From Planctomycetota bacterium (GTDB taxonomy: Bacteria; Planctomycetota; Planctomycetia; Pirellulales; UBA7805): a DNA stretch of 50,659 bases. Both the position numbers and the translations under genes were made by a program. Where the stretch lies: contig QQVP01000062.1 of the NCBI GenBank assembly GCA_003389215.1, positions 1-50,659 of the forward strand. The letters run 5' to 3'. Positions 43,601 to 50,659 of this stretch are shown here, one piece after another. Under the pieces are notes generated by a model. It made no database searches, had not been told where the DNA came from, and worked only from the letters and a program-made list of their open reading frames with translations. The number at the start of each line of letters is the position of its first letter. Position 1 is the stretch's first letter.

Positions 43601-44104
43601 CCGGCAGAGCCGCCGATCCCGGCAGAGCCACCGATCCCGGCAGAGCCACCGATCCCGCCGGAGCCGCCAATCAATCCGAATCTGCTGCTCATCGTGACGG
43701 AAACGGTGCTCGAGATTGGCAACGATGGCGGCTCCGGTGAACCGACGCCGGACGAGCCGCAGCCTCCGGTCGTTAACCAGGTTCTCAACCAGGTCATTGA
43801 GATTCTGGAGTACGGACTCGCCGAGAAGGAAGAGAATCAGATCATCCTGGCCTACCTTGGTGACGCGGGCCAGCTCCGCCTAGTGGGCGTCGAGTTGGGC
43901 GATGAGCCAATCTTCCCCGAGCTTCCCAAGAAGAAAGTCGTTACCACGCACTCCGTACGGCGCATCGTTACGCAGCTGACCACCGAAGCACCCCCGGAAT
44001 CGTCAGGTTGGACGTATATCGCCCTCGTCGTCGTCGGCACCATCGTCGCCGGCGCTCTGGTATCCTGGCCCTATCTACGGAGATTGTTGACCCGTGGGAG
44101 TTAG
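37604..44104 (+). CDS. Giant surface protein: beta-helix, Calx-beta, TIGR03803 repeats
   Basis: 2166 residues. Start ATG 37604 (MKRRASRSRRK); the TTG frame start at 37583 is less likely. Order: basic N-terminus with FEQLESRCLLSSV, the planctomycete sorting-type motif; CSLREAI-like LGETSLRAAIIEANA; a Gly/Asn/Thr-rich right-handed beta-helix (about 90-540); two near-identical Calx-beta domains (about 555-790); a second CSLREAI (GFVSLREAITAANN); a second beta-helix (about 930-1190); seven TIGR03803-type repeats (GSTLFGTTxxGG..GTIF, about 1250-1600); three more Calx-beta domains; a PPIPAE repeat linker; a globular tail; and a C-terminal membrane helix (YIALVVVGTIVAGALVSWPY) followed by RRLLTRGS. 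Likely a surface adhesin or structural protein; no catalytic site seen. GC is lower than in its neighbours. Kinase and CHAT genes follow closely. Confidence 0.8.
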   Translation: MKRRASRSRRKAARQRPGGLQLHFEQLESRCLLSSVPLASFDFTVNTTADTVDVNPGDGIAEDALGETSLRAAIIEANASAGVQSIRVPAGLYALTRSGTGEDAAATGDLDITDDVIICGDGAAETTIDAAGLDRVFDIHASTTVTIEGLTITGGNVTGEGGGVRNEGGNVTLTESTISGNTAREGGGIYSERYYYYDPLYAAPIDEHGQITITNSRITDNTASSTYGGGIVNAQYSTLAISDSVISGNTADGSYGGVLNLGTAEIERSEISDNEAEVGGGIGAFGTTTVRESTVSGNRSIFLSGGGIWAGSLSIYGSSVTNNVSEYRGGGIDVQAGGTATIVRTTISGNIAGNSTNIGEGGGVHTRGLSVVNILQSTISGNRGESGGGIYNLGDLTIRGSTVAFNEATAGNSGGIANQSSSLEIGSTIVARNSASGVGPDVAGFAVSSQGFNLIGDGSGSSGFSAASDKVGSSASPIDPLLETLQDNGGPTFTHALLAGSPAIDAGVAAGESTDQRGQPRTLDDASMPNAAGSLGTDIGAYERQPLPVASDPVTLTVEDVTSVEGAGLLFTVSVDNAVAGGFSVDVSLSDVTATGGAPSLAFPEDYDNGVGQLTFAGTAGETQQFTVATNDDAVVEDSESFTVNLTASSPDIFASDTATGTITDNDDAAITAEDVTEVEGVGLQFTVTLDNAVQGGFTVDVTLKDNTATGGAAPLAFPVDYDDVVGQLTFAGTAGETRQFTVATNADAVVEPSESFTVSLTASTALVEASDEATGTITDNDAESIIAVNSTTDVLDGDVSSIGNLIADPGTDGFVSLREAITAANNKPNDAAIPLVSGTVAAAPAPSSQVFHVENLISGASIQPSVDDIVVFLDGPNASADQALRIAAFSQVDLVTHRIELDTAARSSPIAGNSFEVFAKSSTVPDEIHFNIPGNGPHTIRPTSALPEITDAVIIDGTTEPDYQGSPVIELNGEDTHDASGGAFVGGLVLLGSGGSTVRGLAINRFLEGIYVGSDNNVMEANYIGTDVTGTLDLGNQHSGVFIAGTQGNSVGFSGFGLGNLISGNGFAGVEITFGAKNNSVLGNLIGTDVTGQQALANDGPGVHIENASLNLIGSTFGEFISEPNVIAFNGGDGVAVLGEDSVGNTIESNSFFQNAGLAIDLDGDGVTANDPGDLDGSPNDLQNFPVLAVKLGETTTVEVTVDSLASTEYNVEFYVNEQADPSAHGEGQMLVHTESVTTPAGDFGLLRKLGGTDFFPGQLVQSGTTLFGTLTTDGVEGNGAIFAVDMDGNNFRLLYEFEDGVVPNDELTLAGTTLYGTTPDRGASGVGTLFSIETSGDSFQTLYQFDNIADGSDPVGQVAVSDDVVFGTTRQGGANGAGAIYSIDTNSGGYARLHSFSSSIAAAVLPVSGLSLGDSTLFGATERGGANNLGFIFAIDTSGLNFRTLHDFTGSFNSFEAPFRSALIVSGDQLYGTTEDGGSADLGTVYTINTDGSGYDVLHEFTGGDDDGDSPFARLTLLGSTLFGTTLRGGDSDAGSIFAVNTRGTGFTLLHEFAGGADDGSRPSNGMVLTGSTLFGTTFFGGNSDQGTIFAQELSSTETVSIPNFPASPGDFITAIATDPSGNTSEFSAAVLVELPVVAIEASVADASEPDQHGQFTVTLSNPSTSDTTVSYTVGGDATPNSDYTALSGTVTIDANTTTATIDVAVIDNLLLEDDESVTITLTGVTSGDADITIGAADRAALTIRDEDKAQVFIAANDDVASEADDNGEFIVSLSNPSDSDTVIRYTISGNATAGVDYAALTGTVTIPANSRDARIAVIVRDDSLTEESETVTVTLDSVVSGDRDITIGSPDAPFSNQATVTISDDDPAKLTIADVTAVEGEGLVFTVTLDNDVQDPFAVDVILTDGGTGDEAASGGAPPLELPDDYDNSPITLNFEGRAGETQFFTVATNDDVAFEGDESFTVGLIASFAPVDASDTAIGTITNKPVPIAPPEPPIPAEPPIPAEPPIPAEPPIPPEPPINPNLLLIVTETVLEIGNDGGSGEPTPDEPQPPVVNQVLNQVIEILEYGLAEKEENQIILAYLGDAGQLRLVGVELGDEPIFPELPKKKVVTTHSVRRIVTQLTTEAPPESSGWTYIALVVVGTIVAGALVSWPYLRRLLTRGS
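39270..39950 (+). repeat. Tandem Calx-beta coding repeat, about 340 bp x 2
   Basis: Two consecutive blocks inside the giant gene encode nearly the same residues (GQLTFAGTAGETxQFTVATN, then SFTVxLTAS, then TGTITDND) with long identical DNA stretches, so this is a recent internal duplication. A third, more diverged copy is at about 43220-43560. Confidence 0.75.
41340..42400 (+). repeat. Seven TIGR03803-type repeats in protein
   Basis: Within the giant gene, seven copies of the pattern GSTLFGTTxxGGxxxxGTIFxx, each with a following LHEF-like strand (the last one is half). Spacing is about 50 residues. Seven copies would suit a seven-bladed propeller. Recurrent at the protein level; at DNA level they are diverged. 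Confidence 0.7.
43581..43671 (+). repeat. 18-bp tandem repeat coding PPIPAE linker
   Basis: Four to five 18-bp units (CCGATCCCGGCAGAGCC with small changes) encode PEPPIPAEPPIPAE. It forms a stiff proline-rich spacer between the last Calx-beta domain and the C-terminal part, and may vary in copy number. Confidence 0.8.
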
Positions 44105-44225
44105 CATCTCCGCGAACGAGGTATCCATCGCACGTCAGGACGAAATGCAAGATTTCCGCTCCGCGAGACGCGTTCGCAGCCGCTGGGCCGCCACCCGGGC
44201 GATGATTTGATCCGTCGAGAATGCC

Positions 44226-46052
44226 ATGATCGAGCCAAGACGAGAACAGGACCAGAAGCCGAGCCAGGGCGTCGACGAAACGACATCGCCCGACCAGCCC
44301 GAAGCGCAGGAACCGCGCCTGCAAGATGGTTTCGCCACGGTCGCCTCCGCCGCGGGAGCCAATCCCGGGAAGCAGGACGACAATAACCCGTCCTCCGATT
44401 CGCACGCCGCGGAAGTTGAAATCCAAACGGTCCGCAGCGACGACACGCCCAACGCCTTCGCGGAGGACTTGGATGCCACGTCGGCCTACGTTTCCACGGC
44501 GAGCCAAGACTGGCCGACCACGATTCCGCGCTTTCACTGCCTCCAGCAACTGGGCAAGGGTGCGTTCGGCACCGTCTTCAAGGTCTACGATCCGCAGTTG
44601 AAGGTGGAGCGGGCCATCAAGGTCGCCAATCGTGCGGTGCTCGAGAGTGGACACGTGGATGTCGATACCTACCTCGAAGAGGCTCAAAGACTGGCGTCGC
44701 TCGGAGCCCCCGGAATCGTGCGCCTCCTGGACGCCAATCGGACCGATGATGGCCTCGTGTACCTCGTGATGGAGTTCATGCCGGGCGGCACGCTCACCCA
44801 GCGGATTCGTCAGGCCAAGCCCGGGCACGAGGAAGTTGCCCGTTTAATGGCGCAGGTCGCCGATACGGTCGCTTACCTGCACAAGAGGGGCGTGGTGCAT
44901 CGCGACCTCAAACCCGACAACATCCTCTTTGACGAGGAAGGTCGGCCGCGGATCGCCGACTTCGGTCTGGCCATGCACGATGAAGAGTTTGGCGAGGGGC
45001 CCAAGGTCTGCGGGACCATGAAATACATGGGGCCCGAGCAGTTCGGAGATGCCTCGGTGGTCGACGGCCGGGCCGACATCTACAGCCTGGGGGTGATTCT
45101 CTACGAAGCGCTCACCGGGGAGTCGCCGTATCGCGCCACGACGGTGGAGGAACTGAAGGAGGAGGTCCAGACCGTCGAGCCGAAGCCGCTCCGCATGATT
45201 GATGAGACGATTCATCCGGAACTGGAGCGGATTTGCCGTAAGGCGATGGCCAAGGACCTCGACGAGCGCTACAGCACGGCGATCGATATGGCCAGGGACC
45301 TGCGGCGCATTCGCTGGCATCCAAAGCCCTGGTGGCACACGTTGCTAAAGACGGCAGCCGCGATCGTCCTCGCGGGTATCGTGCTCACGCTGGGAATTGT
45401 CACGTATCGAGCGTTCGACCCAGTCAATCCGGATCCGATCGCGCCAGTGCAGGTCGATCCCGATTTGGTGGTTCACGTCCAACGGGCAAAAGACGAGGGC
45501 GTGTACAGCGTGGTCATGAACGAACGCGACATGCCGCTCTTTTCCAGGGACAAGATCCGCATCCACGCCATGAACAAGGATCCGGTCTACTTTTACCTCT
45601 ATTGGATCGACGTGCATGGACAGGCGAGGCGACTGTGGCCACCGGACGAACGATCGCTCGCGGAGCAGACCAGCATGTCGGAACTCTGGAGTCCCTCGGA
45701 ACCTCCGAAGGACGGGGAATACCCCTGGTGGGAGATGAAGGGCGAGGGAGGTGGTCACGAGATCGCCTTTCTCGGCGTCAGCAAGGAACCGCTCACTCCA
45801 GCCCAGTTACGCGCGTTCGAATCGCGAACCTTCTCAGTATCTCGCAGCATTGCGGAAGAGGTACGACTGGCAGAATTCGAGAACCCGGCGCAGGGTCGCA
45901 AGTCGATCCAGCGGGGACTGGGTAGCAACCCGGTGTTTGCCACGACCGACGTACTCATCGGGATCGATTCCGAAGCGGATTCCCTGTTCGATGCTTACCA
46001 TGGATGGGCGATGTACCACGGTCGCGGCAAGCCGACCGGCAACTCCGACTAG
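44226..46052 (+). CDS. Transmembrane Hanks-type Ser/Thr kinase, DUF4384-like tail
   Basis: 608 residues. After a low-complexity N-terminus of about 100 residues, a complete kinase domain: Gly loop LGKGAFGTVF (109-118), Lys132 in AIK, HRDLKPDN (225-232, catalytic Asp227), DFG (245-247) and APE-like MGPEQF. One membrane helix (LLKTAAAIVLAGIVLTLGIV, about 369-388) follows. The outer part of about 200 residues resembles DUF4384, with DPVYFYLYWID and a WPP/PWWEM stretch; such domains are common on planctomycete kinases and CHAT proteins. Kinase inside, sensor outside is the expected topology. The gene is 121 bases after the giant surface protein and 14 bases before the CHAT gene. Whether it phosphorylates the FHA partner of the nearby cyclase is open. 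Confidence 0.87.
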   Translation: MIEPRREQDQKPSQGVDETTSPDQPEAQEPRLQDGFATVASAAGANPGKQDDNNPSSDSHAAEVEIQTVRSDDTPNAFAEDLDATSAYVSTASQDWPTTIPRFHCLQQLGKGAFGTVFKVYDPQLKVERAIKVANRAVLESGHVDVDTYLEEAQRLASLGAPGIVRLLDANRTDDGLVYLVMEFMPGGTLTQRIRQAKPGHEEVARLMAQVADTVAYLHKRGVVHRDLKPDNILFDEEGRPRIADFGLAMHDEEFGEGPKVCGTMKYMGPEQFGDASVVDGRADIYSLGVILYEALTGESPYRATTVEELKEEVQTVEPKPLRMIDETIHPELERICRKAMAKDLDERYSTAIDMARDLRRIRWHPKPWWHTLLKTAAAIVLAGIVLTLGIVTYRAFDPVNPDPIAPVQVDPDLVVHVQRAKDEGVYSVVMNERDMPLFSRDKIRIHAMNKDPVYFYLYWIDVHGQARRLWPPDERSLAEQTSMSELWSPSEPPKDGEYPWWEMKGEGGGHEIAFLGVSKEPLTPAQLRAFESRTFSVSRSIAEEVRLAEFENPAQGRKSIQRGLGSNPVFATTDVLIGIDSEADSLFDAYHGWAMYHGRGKPTGNSD

Positions 46053-46066
46053 TCTCCCCCTAACCA

Positions 46067-49000
46067 ATGGTCCCTTCGCAAAACCCCTCGACTCTGCTCG
46101 TACTGCTGGCCTGCGGCGCGTTCGTCAGTTTGGCGGTGACGGGGGCCTCGGCGGCCGACTTGTCGTCGACTTTGCGGGTGGCACGCGCCCACCACGTTCA
46201 GGGTCACTACGGCCAAGCGTTCGCGGAGCTAAGTGGCATCCAAGAGGCCGATCTCGCGGGAGTTTCCGGACCGGCGGCGTTGGCGTACTGGGATCTCCTG
46301 GCCGATCTCTACACCGATTCGGGCCTCATCGAGGAGGCCCTGCGAGCGTGTCGCGAGCATCAGCGGTTGGCCCGGCGAGTACCGTTATCGAATGTCGATC
46401 AAGTCCGCGTTCAGCTCCGCTTGGCCAAAATCACGGACGCGCTGGGCGACACGGGCACCTCGCTTCAGCATCTGCTCTTGGCCATCGGCCTCCTCGAAGG
46501 CAACGATGCGGAGAGCATCCTGTCCCTGGCAAAGTCACACCTGCGTGTAGCCCGGATTGTCGAGAAACAAGAGCAGCCGGCGCGGGCCAAACGACACTTC
46601 GACGCAGCGGTCGAGACGGCCTTGCGCGCGATTGCCGAAGAGGATCGGGCTCGCTTCCTTACCCAGCAACAGGTCCGCGGCCTCGAAATCGCCACCCAGG
46701 TCGAGCTGGCACGCGGCCAGGCCCCACGCGCCATCCGCCGGATCCGAGATCATTTGGAACGCCTCACCGAAGCGGAAACCGATTTGCAGATCCTGCTGGC
46801 GGATTGCCATCGCGCCTTGGAGGATTTTGCCGCAGAACGAAGGGCGCTCCAGCGGGCCTCCGAGCTGTCCCAAGAGAAGTTCGATGCCGAGACCGACGCA
46901 CCCAAGCAAGTGAGGTGGGCCACCGATATCGCGGAATTGGAAGAACAGCTCGCGATGGCGTTTGATGCCGAGGGACTGACGCCTCAGGCGGAAGAGCACT
47001 GGGACGTGGCGCAGCAACGGTGGCGTCACCTCTTGCAGGCGGAAGGTGCTGAGCCCGAACCCGACCCGGCCCGCCAGATCCGCTATTGTCAGAGGCTTCA
47101 GATGATCTGCAGTCGTCTGGCCGATTGGGAACAGGGAATAGTGTTTACGCAGCAACTCTTGAAGCTGCGTCAACAGGCCTTGTTGCCCGATGACCCGAGT
47201 ATCTATCGGGCAACGTCCGCCTTGGGAGCTTTCCATGCTCGCAGCGGCCAATTTGAGGAGGCCCAACCCTTTCTGGAAACCGCCCTTACTTACTGGCAAC
47301 AACGGGGGCCGGCGTATGAACGCGAATTGGCGGCCACGATGAACAACCTGGCCGAGGTGCACCGCAACCTGGGTCAGATCACCGAGGCATATCGGCTGCT
47401 GCGACGGCTGGTGCCGGTTTACAAGAGCCTCTATCGGCCGCTTGATCTCGAGCTTGCCGAAGCTCACCTCAATCTGGCCAGCGTGCTGTTGGCTCAGGGC
47501 AATTTTCGCGAGGCCCGCGAATACTATCGCCGGGCCGAGATTATCTCCGCTGCGGAGAAGAATCGATCGCGGCTAAGAGCCAAGGAAATCCGCAGTACAG
47601 CCTTGCTCAACATGGCGATGCTCTACAAGTCGCAAGGGCAGCTGCTGGACGCAGCGCAGACCTGCAAGGAAGCGCTCGAGGTACGACTGCAGATCACCGC
47701 CGAGGGCGATCCGGACCGGCTGCCCTATTATCTGGCGGCGGCAACCCTGTTCGTGGCGCTCACCAGCAACCCCCTCGACGACCTCGAAGTTCTCCTCAGA
47801 CACTTGAACGAGGCGGAGCAATTCGCCGAGAGTGCGGACAGCCTGATCGAACCGAACGGGCTCCAGGGAACCCCCCCCGCAGCCGAAGTCCAACACATCC
47901 TGGCGCTCATTGAGTTTCGTCGTGGCGAGCTAAAGACCGATTCGAAAGCCGCGCAGGAGCACTACAACCAAGCCGAAACGTACTGGCGAGAAGCGGCAGC
48001 ACTCGCTCGCCAATCCGGCAACAAGATCGTCGAGGTGAAGAGCCTCAGCTACCGCGTCGAGCTGGCAATGATCGACGCGAAACGGCAGCTGGCGCGCGCT
48101 GCAGACGCGCAAAGAAGAGCAATCGCCATCAAGAATGAGATCGCTGAAGCGACCAAAGAAACACCCAACAACGACAACGCCGCGGAATCATCGGAAGGAG
48201 CCACCGCCAGGCAGGGCGCGATCGACAAGGAGGCCGTCGAGCGCTATCGCCAGGAATTCGATCGCTACCGCCAAGAGTTTGAGCAGGCGATGAGAGACTA
48301 CGAGCGTGCGTTTGAGAAAGCGAATCACCTGTCCATGCGGGCACAGAATATGATCGAAGACGTGCGGGCCTACCCCACGCTACGGTTCGTGATTCTGCTG
48401 AATCGAGCGCGTCTCTTGCGCCGCAATGCGGAAGTCTTGCGAAGGGGCGCCAAGATGGCCGGGCAGGACACGTCTCCCGAGGCCGACGTGAACCATCGGA
48501 ATGCCATCCAACTCCTGACGGCCGCAATTCGGCTGGTAGAGGCGCCCCGGGCCGCCACGACGGGTGCCGAACGGGAACGGGCGAAGTATTTTGCCCAGTT
48601 CTCGCCGGCGTTCGATCTGCTGGTCGATTGGTACGCGAAGGACGAGCAGAACGACCTGGCCTTCGAAGTCGCGGAGCTGCGCCGCAACCGCACCTTCCTG
48701 GAGCAGGTCAAGGCGGGCGGCATTGACCTCCGTGAAACGTTGCCGCCAGAGCAACGTAGCTTGATCGAGGAAGAACGCAGGATCAGTGAAGAGTACAGCC
48801 AGCTCCGCGAGCAACTGCGACGTGAAGCCCAGGGCGGGCAACCGAGCTCGAGCCGCACCTCGCCGGAGGGAAGTTCGTCCCTACAGCGTCTTCAGGAACT
48901 CGAGGACAATTACGCGGCGATTCGCCGAGAAATTCGCGCGGCCAGCCCCCATTATCAGAAGGTGCTCTTCGAGACGCAGCAGGAAGAATTCTCCGCGGCG

Positions 49001-50392
49001 GCCCTTCAAGCCCGTGAAGGGCTCGTGACCGAGAAGAGCCTGGCTCTGGTCTACTATCTCGGCGTGCGCCGTAGTCACGTGTTCCTTGTTGACGGCAGCG
49101 GGGAGATCAAACACATTCCCTTGGAAATCTACCCGGAGCAGGCCCGGGACCTGGGCGAGAAAGTCGCCCCCGGTCCCCTCACTTCCCGCGTGGCCGTCCG
49201 GCTCGTCAATCGCACGCTCTTCTACATGGTTCCTCCGGATGCCTTTACCGTGCGACGAGGGCTGGGGAGTGATCCGGTGCGAGTCAAAACGTGGGAAGTA
49301 AGTAGCGATCGGGCCTCGGACTTCGCCGAGACGTTTGCCGAGGTCATCCTCCCGACCCAAGTCCGGAACGAGATTCGCCAGCGGCGTCCCGAATACCTGA
49401 CGATCATTCCCGACGGAGCCTTGCAGCAATTGCCGTTCGAAGCACTTCTGCTCAACGCCAGGGAGAAGACCTACGTCCTGGACGAACTCCCCCCACTGCA
49501 TTACGCACCCTCCGCTTTGATCATGGACGCCGTACGGCGCCGCGCCGCGAATCGCACCGAGGAAGCGACTGGCACGGACGACTGGTCGCTGCTCACGGTG
49601 GCCCCGCGCTACTCCCAGGTCGATTTGGACGAAGCGCAACGCGCGGCGCGCGCGATGCGGAGGCCGTCCGGACCGACAACGAGCCGAGACGGAGCTGGAC
49701 AGCACCGCAGCCGTACCGGTTTGCCGCGGTCATCGCTCGCGCGGGATCAAATCGAGGACTACTTCGCCCTCGGCGGGTCCCTCGCCTACTTGCCCTCGGC
49801 GAGGGCCGAATCGGAAGAGATCTATCGCCACTTTGCAAACCGCGGGGACGGTAATCTGCGTCGCTTGGAGGGGGAGCACGCCACGGAAGCAAATGTGCGT
49901 GAGTTTGTTAAAGGCAAACGTTATGTGCACTTCGCCACGCACGGCCTCGTCGACGAGTACGGTGACAACCTGTTCGGGGCCATCGCCTTAACCTTGCCCG
50001 ATGGGAATGTCACCTCGGCAGAGAACGATGGCTTTCTTTCGCTCTACGAAATTTATCGATTACCTCTGGGAGCGTGCGACCTGGCGATTCTCAGTGCCTG
50101 CCAGACCAACTGCGGACCGGAGCGACCGCTCGAGGCGGGCTCCACGCTGGCTCGTGCGTTCATGGCCGCCGGTGCCCGCAGGGTGGTCAGCAGTCACTGG
50201 AAAGTTGACGACCAAGCGACGAAGCACTTGGTTACGCGGTTTGTGGAGAATTTTGTGAAGAGTGATGAGGCGGACGAAGCGATCAATTATGCGGTGGCCC
50301 TTCATCGGGCCAAGAAGGCCATTCGTAACCAGGAGGAGTGGTCGTCGCCCGAGTACTGGGCCCCGTTCGTCTTACTGGGGCCCGCGGATTAG
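46067..50392 (+). CDS. Secreted TPR-CHAT caspase-like protease
   Basis: 1441 residues with a signal peptide (STLLVLLACGAFVSLAVTGA). From about 40 to 700 there are many TPR-like helical pairs (for example MNNLAEVHRNLGQITEAYRL). A long, charged coiled-coil zone lies at about 700-1000. The C-terminal CHAT domain has the catalytic His in HFATHG (His1292) and Cys in LSACQT (Cys1345), with GARRVVSSHW after it, so the dyad is intact. CHAT proteases cut proteins and are often switched on by partners bound to the TPRs. Here a signal peptide suggests action in the periplasm or outside, where its neighbour's sensor domain also lies. Start ATG 46067, 14 bases after the kinase stop; no clear Shine-Dalgarno. 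Confidence 0.85.
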   Translation: MVPSQNPSTLLVLLACGAFVSLAVTGASAADLSSTLRVARAHHVQGHYGQAFAELSGIQEADLAGVSGPAALAYWDLLADLYTDSGLIEEALRACREHQRLARRVPLSNVDQVRVQLRLAKITDALGDTGTSLQHLLLAIGLLEGNDAESILSLAKSHLRVARIVEKQEQPARAKRHFDAAVETALRAIAEEDRARFLTQQQVRGLEIATQVELARGQAPRAIRRIRDHLERLTEAETDLQILLADCHRALEDFAAERRALQRASELSQEKFDAETDAPKQVRWATDIAELEEQLAMAFDAEGLTPQAEEHWDVAQQRWRHLLQAEGAEPEPDPARQIRYCQRLQMICSRLADWEQGIVFTQQLLKLRQQALLPDDPSIYRATSALGAFHARSGQFEEAQPFLETALTYWQQRGPAYERELAATMNNLAEVHRNLGQITEAYRLLRRLVPVYKSLYRPLDLELAEAHLNLASVLLAQGNFREAREYYRRAEIISAAEKNRSRLRAKEIRSTALLNMAMLYKSQGQLLDAAQTCKEALEVRLQITAEGDPDRLPYYLAAATLFVALTSNPLDDLEVLLRHLNEAEQFAESADSLIEPNGLQGTPPAAEVQHILALIEFRRGELKTDSKAAQEHYNQAETYWREAAALARQSGNKIVEVKSLSYRVELAMIDAKRQLARAADAQRRAIAIKNEIAEATKETPNNDNAAESSEGATARQGAIDKEAVERYRQEFDRYRQEFEQAMRDYERAFEKANHLSMRAQNMIEDVRAYPTLRFVILLNRARLLRRNAEVLRRGAKMAGQDTSPEADVNHRNAIQLLTAAIRLVEAPRAATTGAERERAKYFAQFSPAFDLLVDWYAKDEQNDLAFEVAELRRNRTFLEQVKAGGIDLRETLPPEQRSLIEEERRISEEYSQLREQLRREAQGGQPSSSRTSPEGSSSLQRLQELEDNYAAIRREIRAASPHYQKVLFETQQEEFSAAALQAREGLVTEKSLALVYYLGVRRSHVFLVDGSGEIKHIPLEIYPEQARDLGEKVAPGPLTSRVAVRLVNRTLFYMVPPDAFTVRRGLGSDPVRVKTWEVSSDRASDFAETFAEVILPTQVRNEIRQRRPEYLTIIPDGALQQLPFEALLLNAREKTYVLDELPPLHYAPSALIMDAVRRRAANRTEEATGTDDWSLLTVAPRYSQVDLDEAQRAARAMRRPSGPTTSRDGAGQHRSRTGLPRSSLARDQIEDYFALGGSLAYLPSARAESEEIYRHFANRGDGNLRRLEGEHATEANVREFVKGKRYVHFATHGLVDEYGDNLFGAIALTLPDGNVTSAENDGFLSLYEIYRLPLGACDLAILSACQTNCGPERPLEAGSTLARAFMAAGARRVVSSHWKVDDQATKHLVTRFVENFVKSDEADEAINYAVALHRAKKAIRNQEEWSSPEYWAPFVLLGPAD

Positions 50393-50618
50393 GTAATGGA
50401 CGAGGAAGGGATCGCAGCTTCGGGCGGACGGCAAGTGGACCGTCGCGAGACGCGCTTCTCCGTGCTCGGCGGCCAGACCACGTGACTCGAGGTCTCGCCC
50501 CCGCGGCGGATCCCGATCGCACGCCTCGCCTAAGAACGTGTCCCGAATAGCGTGAAATGAGAAAAACTGCTACGGCTCCCCCTTTGGTTTTCGGATCCAA
50601 GGACGGAGGAGCCGCAGC
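50393..50618. mobile_element. IS5-type element, left end and leader
   Basis: The stretch from the CHAT stop to about 50530 is featureless and non-coding. From about 50535 an insertion sequence probably begins; the exact end repeat cannot be fixed because the other end is outside the window. A 14-bp stem with two mismatches (50569-50582 and 50605-50618, loop 22) covers the ribosome site GGAGGA at 50605-50610, just before the transposase start. Confidence 0.5.
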
Positions 50619-50659
50619 ATGGAAACGGATGGTAAGTATCCCAGCGATCTGTCGGACGG
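50619..50659 (+). CDS. IS5-family transposase, N-terminal fragment (cut by window)
   Basis: The frame from ATG 50619 reads METDGKYPSDLSD, which matches the conserved opening of IS5-type transposases (YPSDLTDxEW). A strong Shine-Dalgarno (GGAGGA) lies eight bases upstream. Only 13 codons are in the window, so the catalytic DDE part and the state of the gene are unknown. Confidence 0.65.
   Translation, partial: METDGKYPSDLSD

Noticed and set aside
43581..43671. CRISPR-like or satellite repeat
   Set aside because: In-frame 18-bp units coding a proline linker, no spacers.

Overview
The window is high-GC DNA, most likely from a planctomycete (Pirellulales-like). This is an inference from gene content: N-terminal LESR-type sorting motifs on two secreted giants, several multiheme c-cytochromes with the same AAGHP layout, a kinase/CHAT pair, a PqqD-M50-HlyD fusion, and few Shine-Dalgarno sites. 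There is no rRNA, tRNA or CRISPR that I can see.

Layout. 1-405: AT-richer non-coding flank. 406-6482 (minus): a tight three-gene unit, PqqD-M50-HlyD fusion, then a short SecA-like ATPase, then a GAF-GAF-HlyD adaptor. 6698-10022 (minus): two paralogous pentaheme cytochromes. 10320-13199 (plus): a periplasmic adaptor and a TolC-like lipoprotein, which could complete an envelope-spanning export route with the first unit. 13212-17244 (minus): a small secreted protein and a matrixin-like protease fused to two GlcG/HbpS domains. 17580-24311 (plus): an outer-membrane beta-barrel candidate followed by a decaheme cytochrome with a C-terminal LVIVD propeller. 24397-32701 (minus, convergent): a five-gene unit of diheme b-type membrane protein, membrane-anchored decaheme, pentaheme lipoprotein, NuoE-NuoF fusion, and a NuoG-like iron-sulfur protein with two cyclic-nucleotide-binding domains. 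33057-35867 (plus): a class III cyclase gene broken by one in-frame TAG, and an intact FHA-GAF-cyclase. 35917-37014 (minus): a TIGR03032-type protein. 37604-50392 (plus): a 2166-residue surface protein, a transmembrane Ser/Thr kinase and a secreted TPR-CHAT protein. 50619-end: the start of an IS5-type transposase.

How the genes may work together. Genes 17580-32701 read as one electron-transfer chain: cytoplasmic NADH module, FeS subunit, membrane diheme b protein, periplasmic multihemes, outer-membrane barrel with a decaheme partner. The direction of electron flow cannot be told. The cNMP-binding domains in the FeS subunit and the two cyclase genes just upstream suggest that a cyclic nucleotide controls this chain. 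Separately, SecA-like ATPase, PqqD-M50-HlyD, GAF-HlyD, adaptor and TolC-like protein look like a non-canonical export system with an unidentified substrate. These two groups are the best candidates for undescribed biology here.
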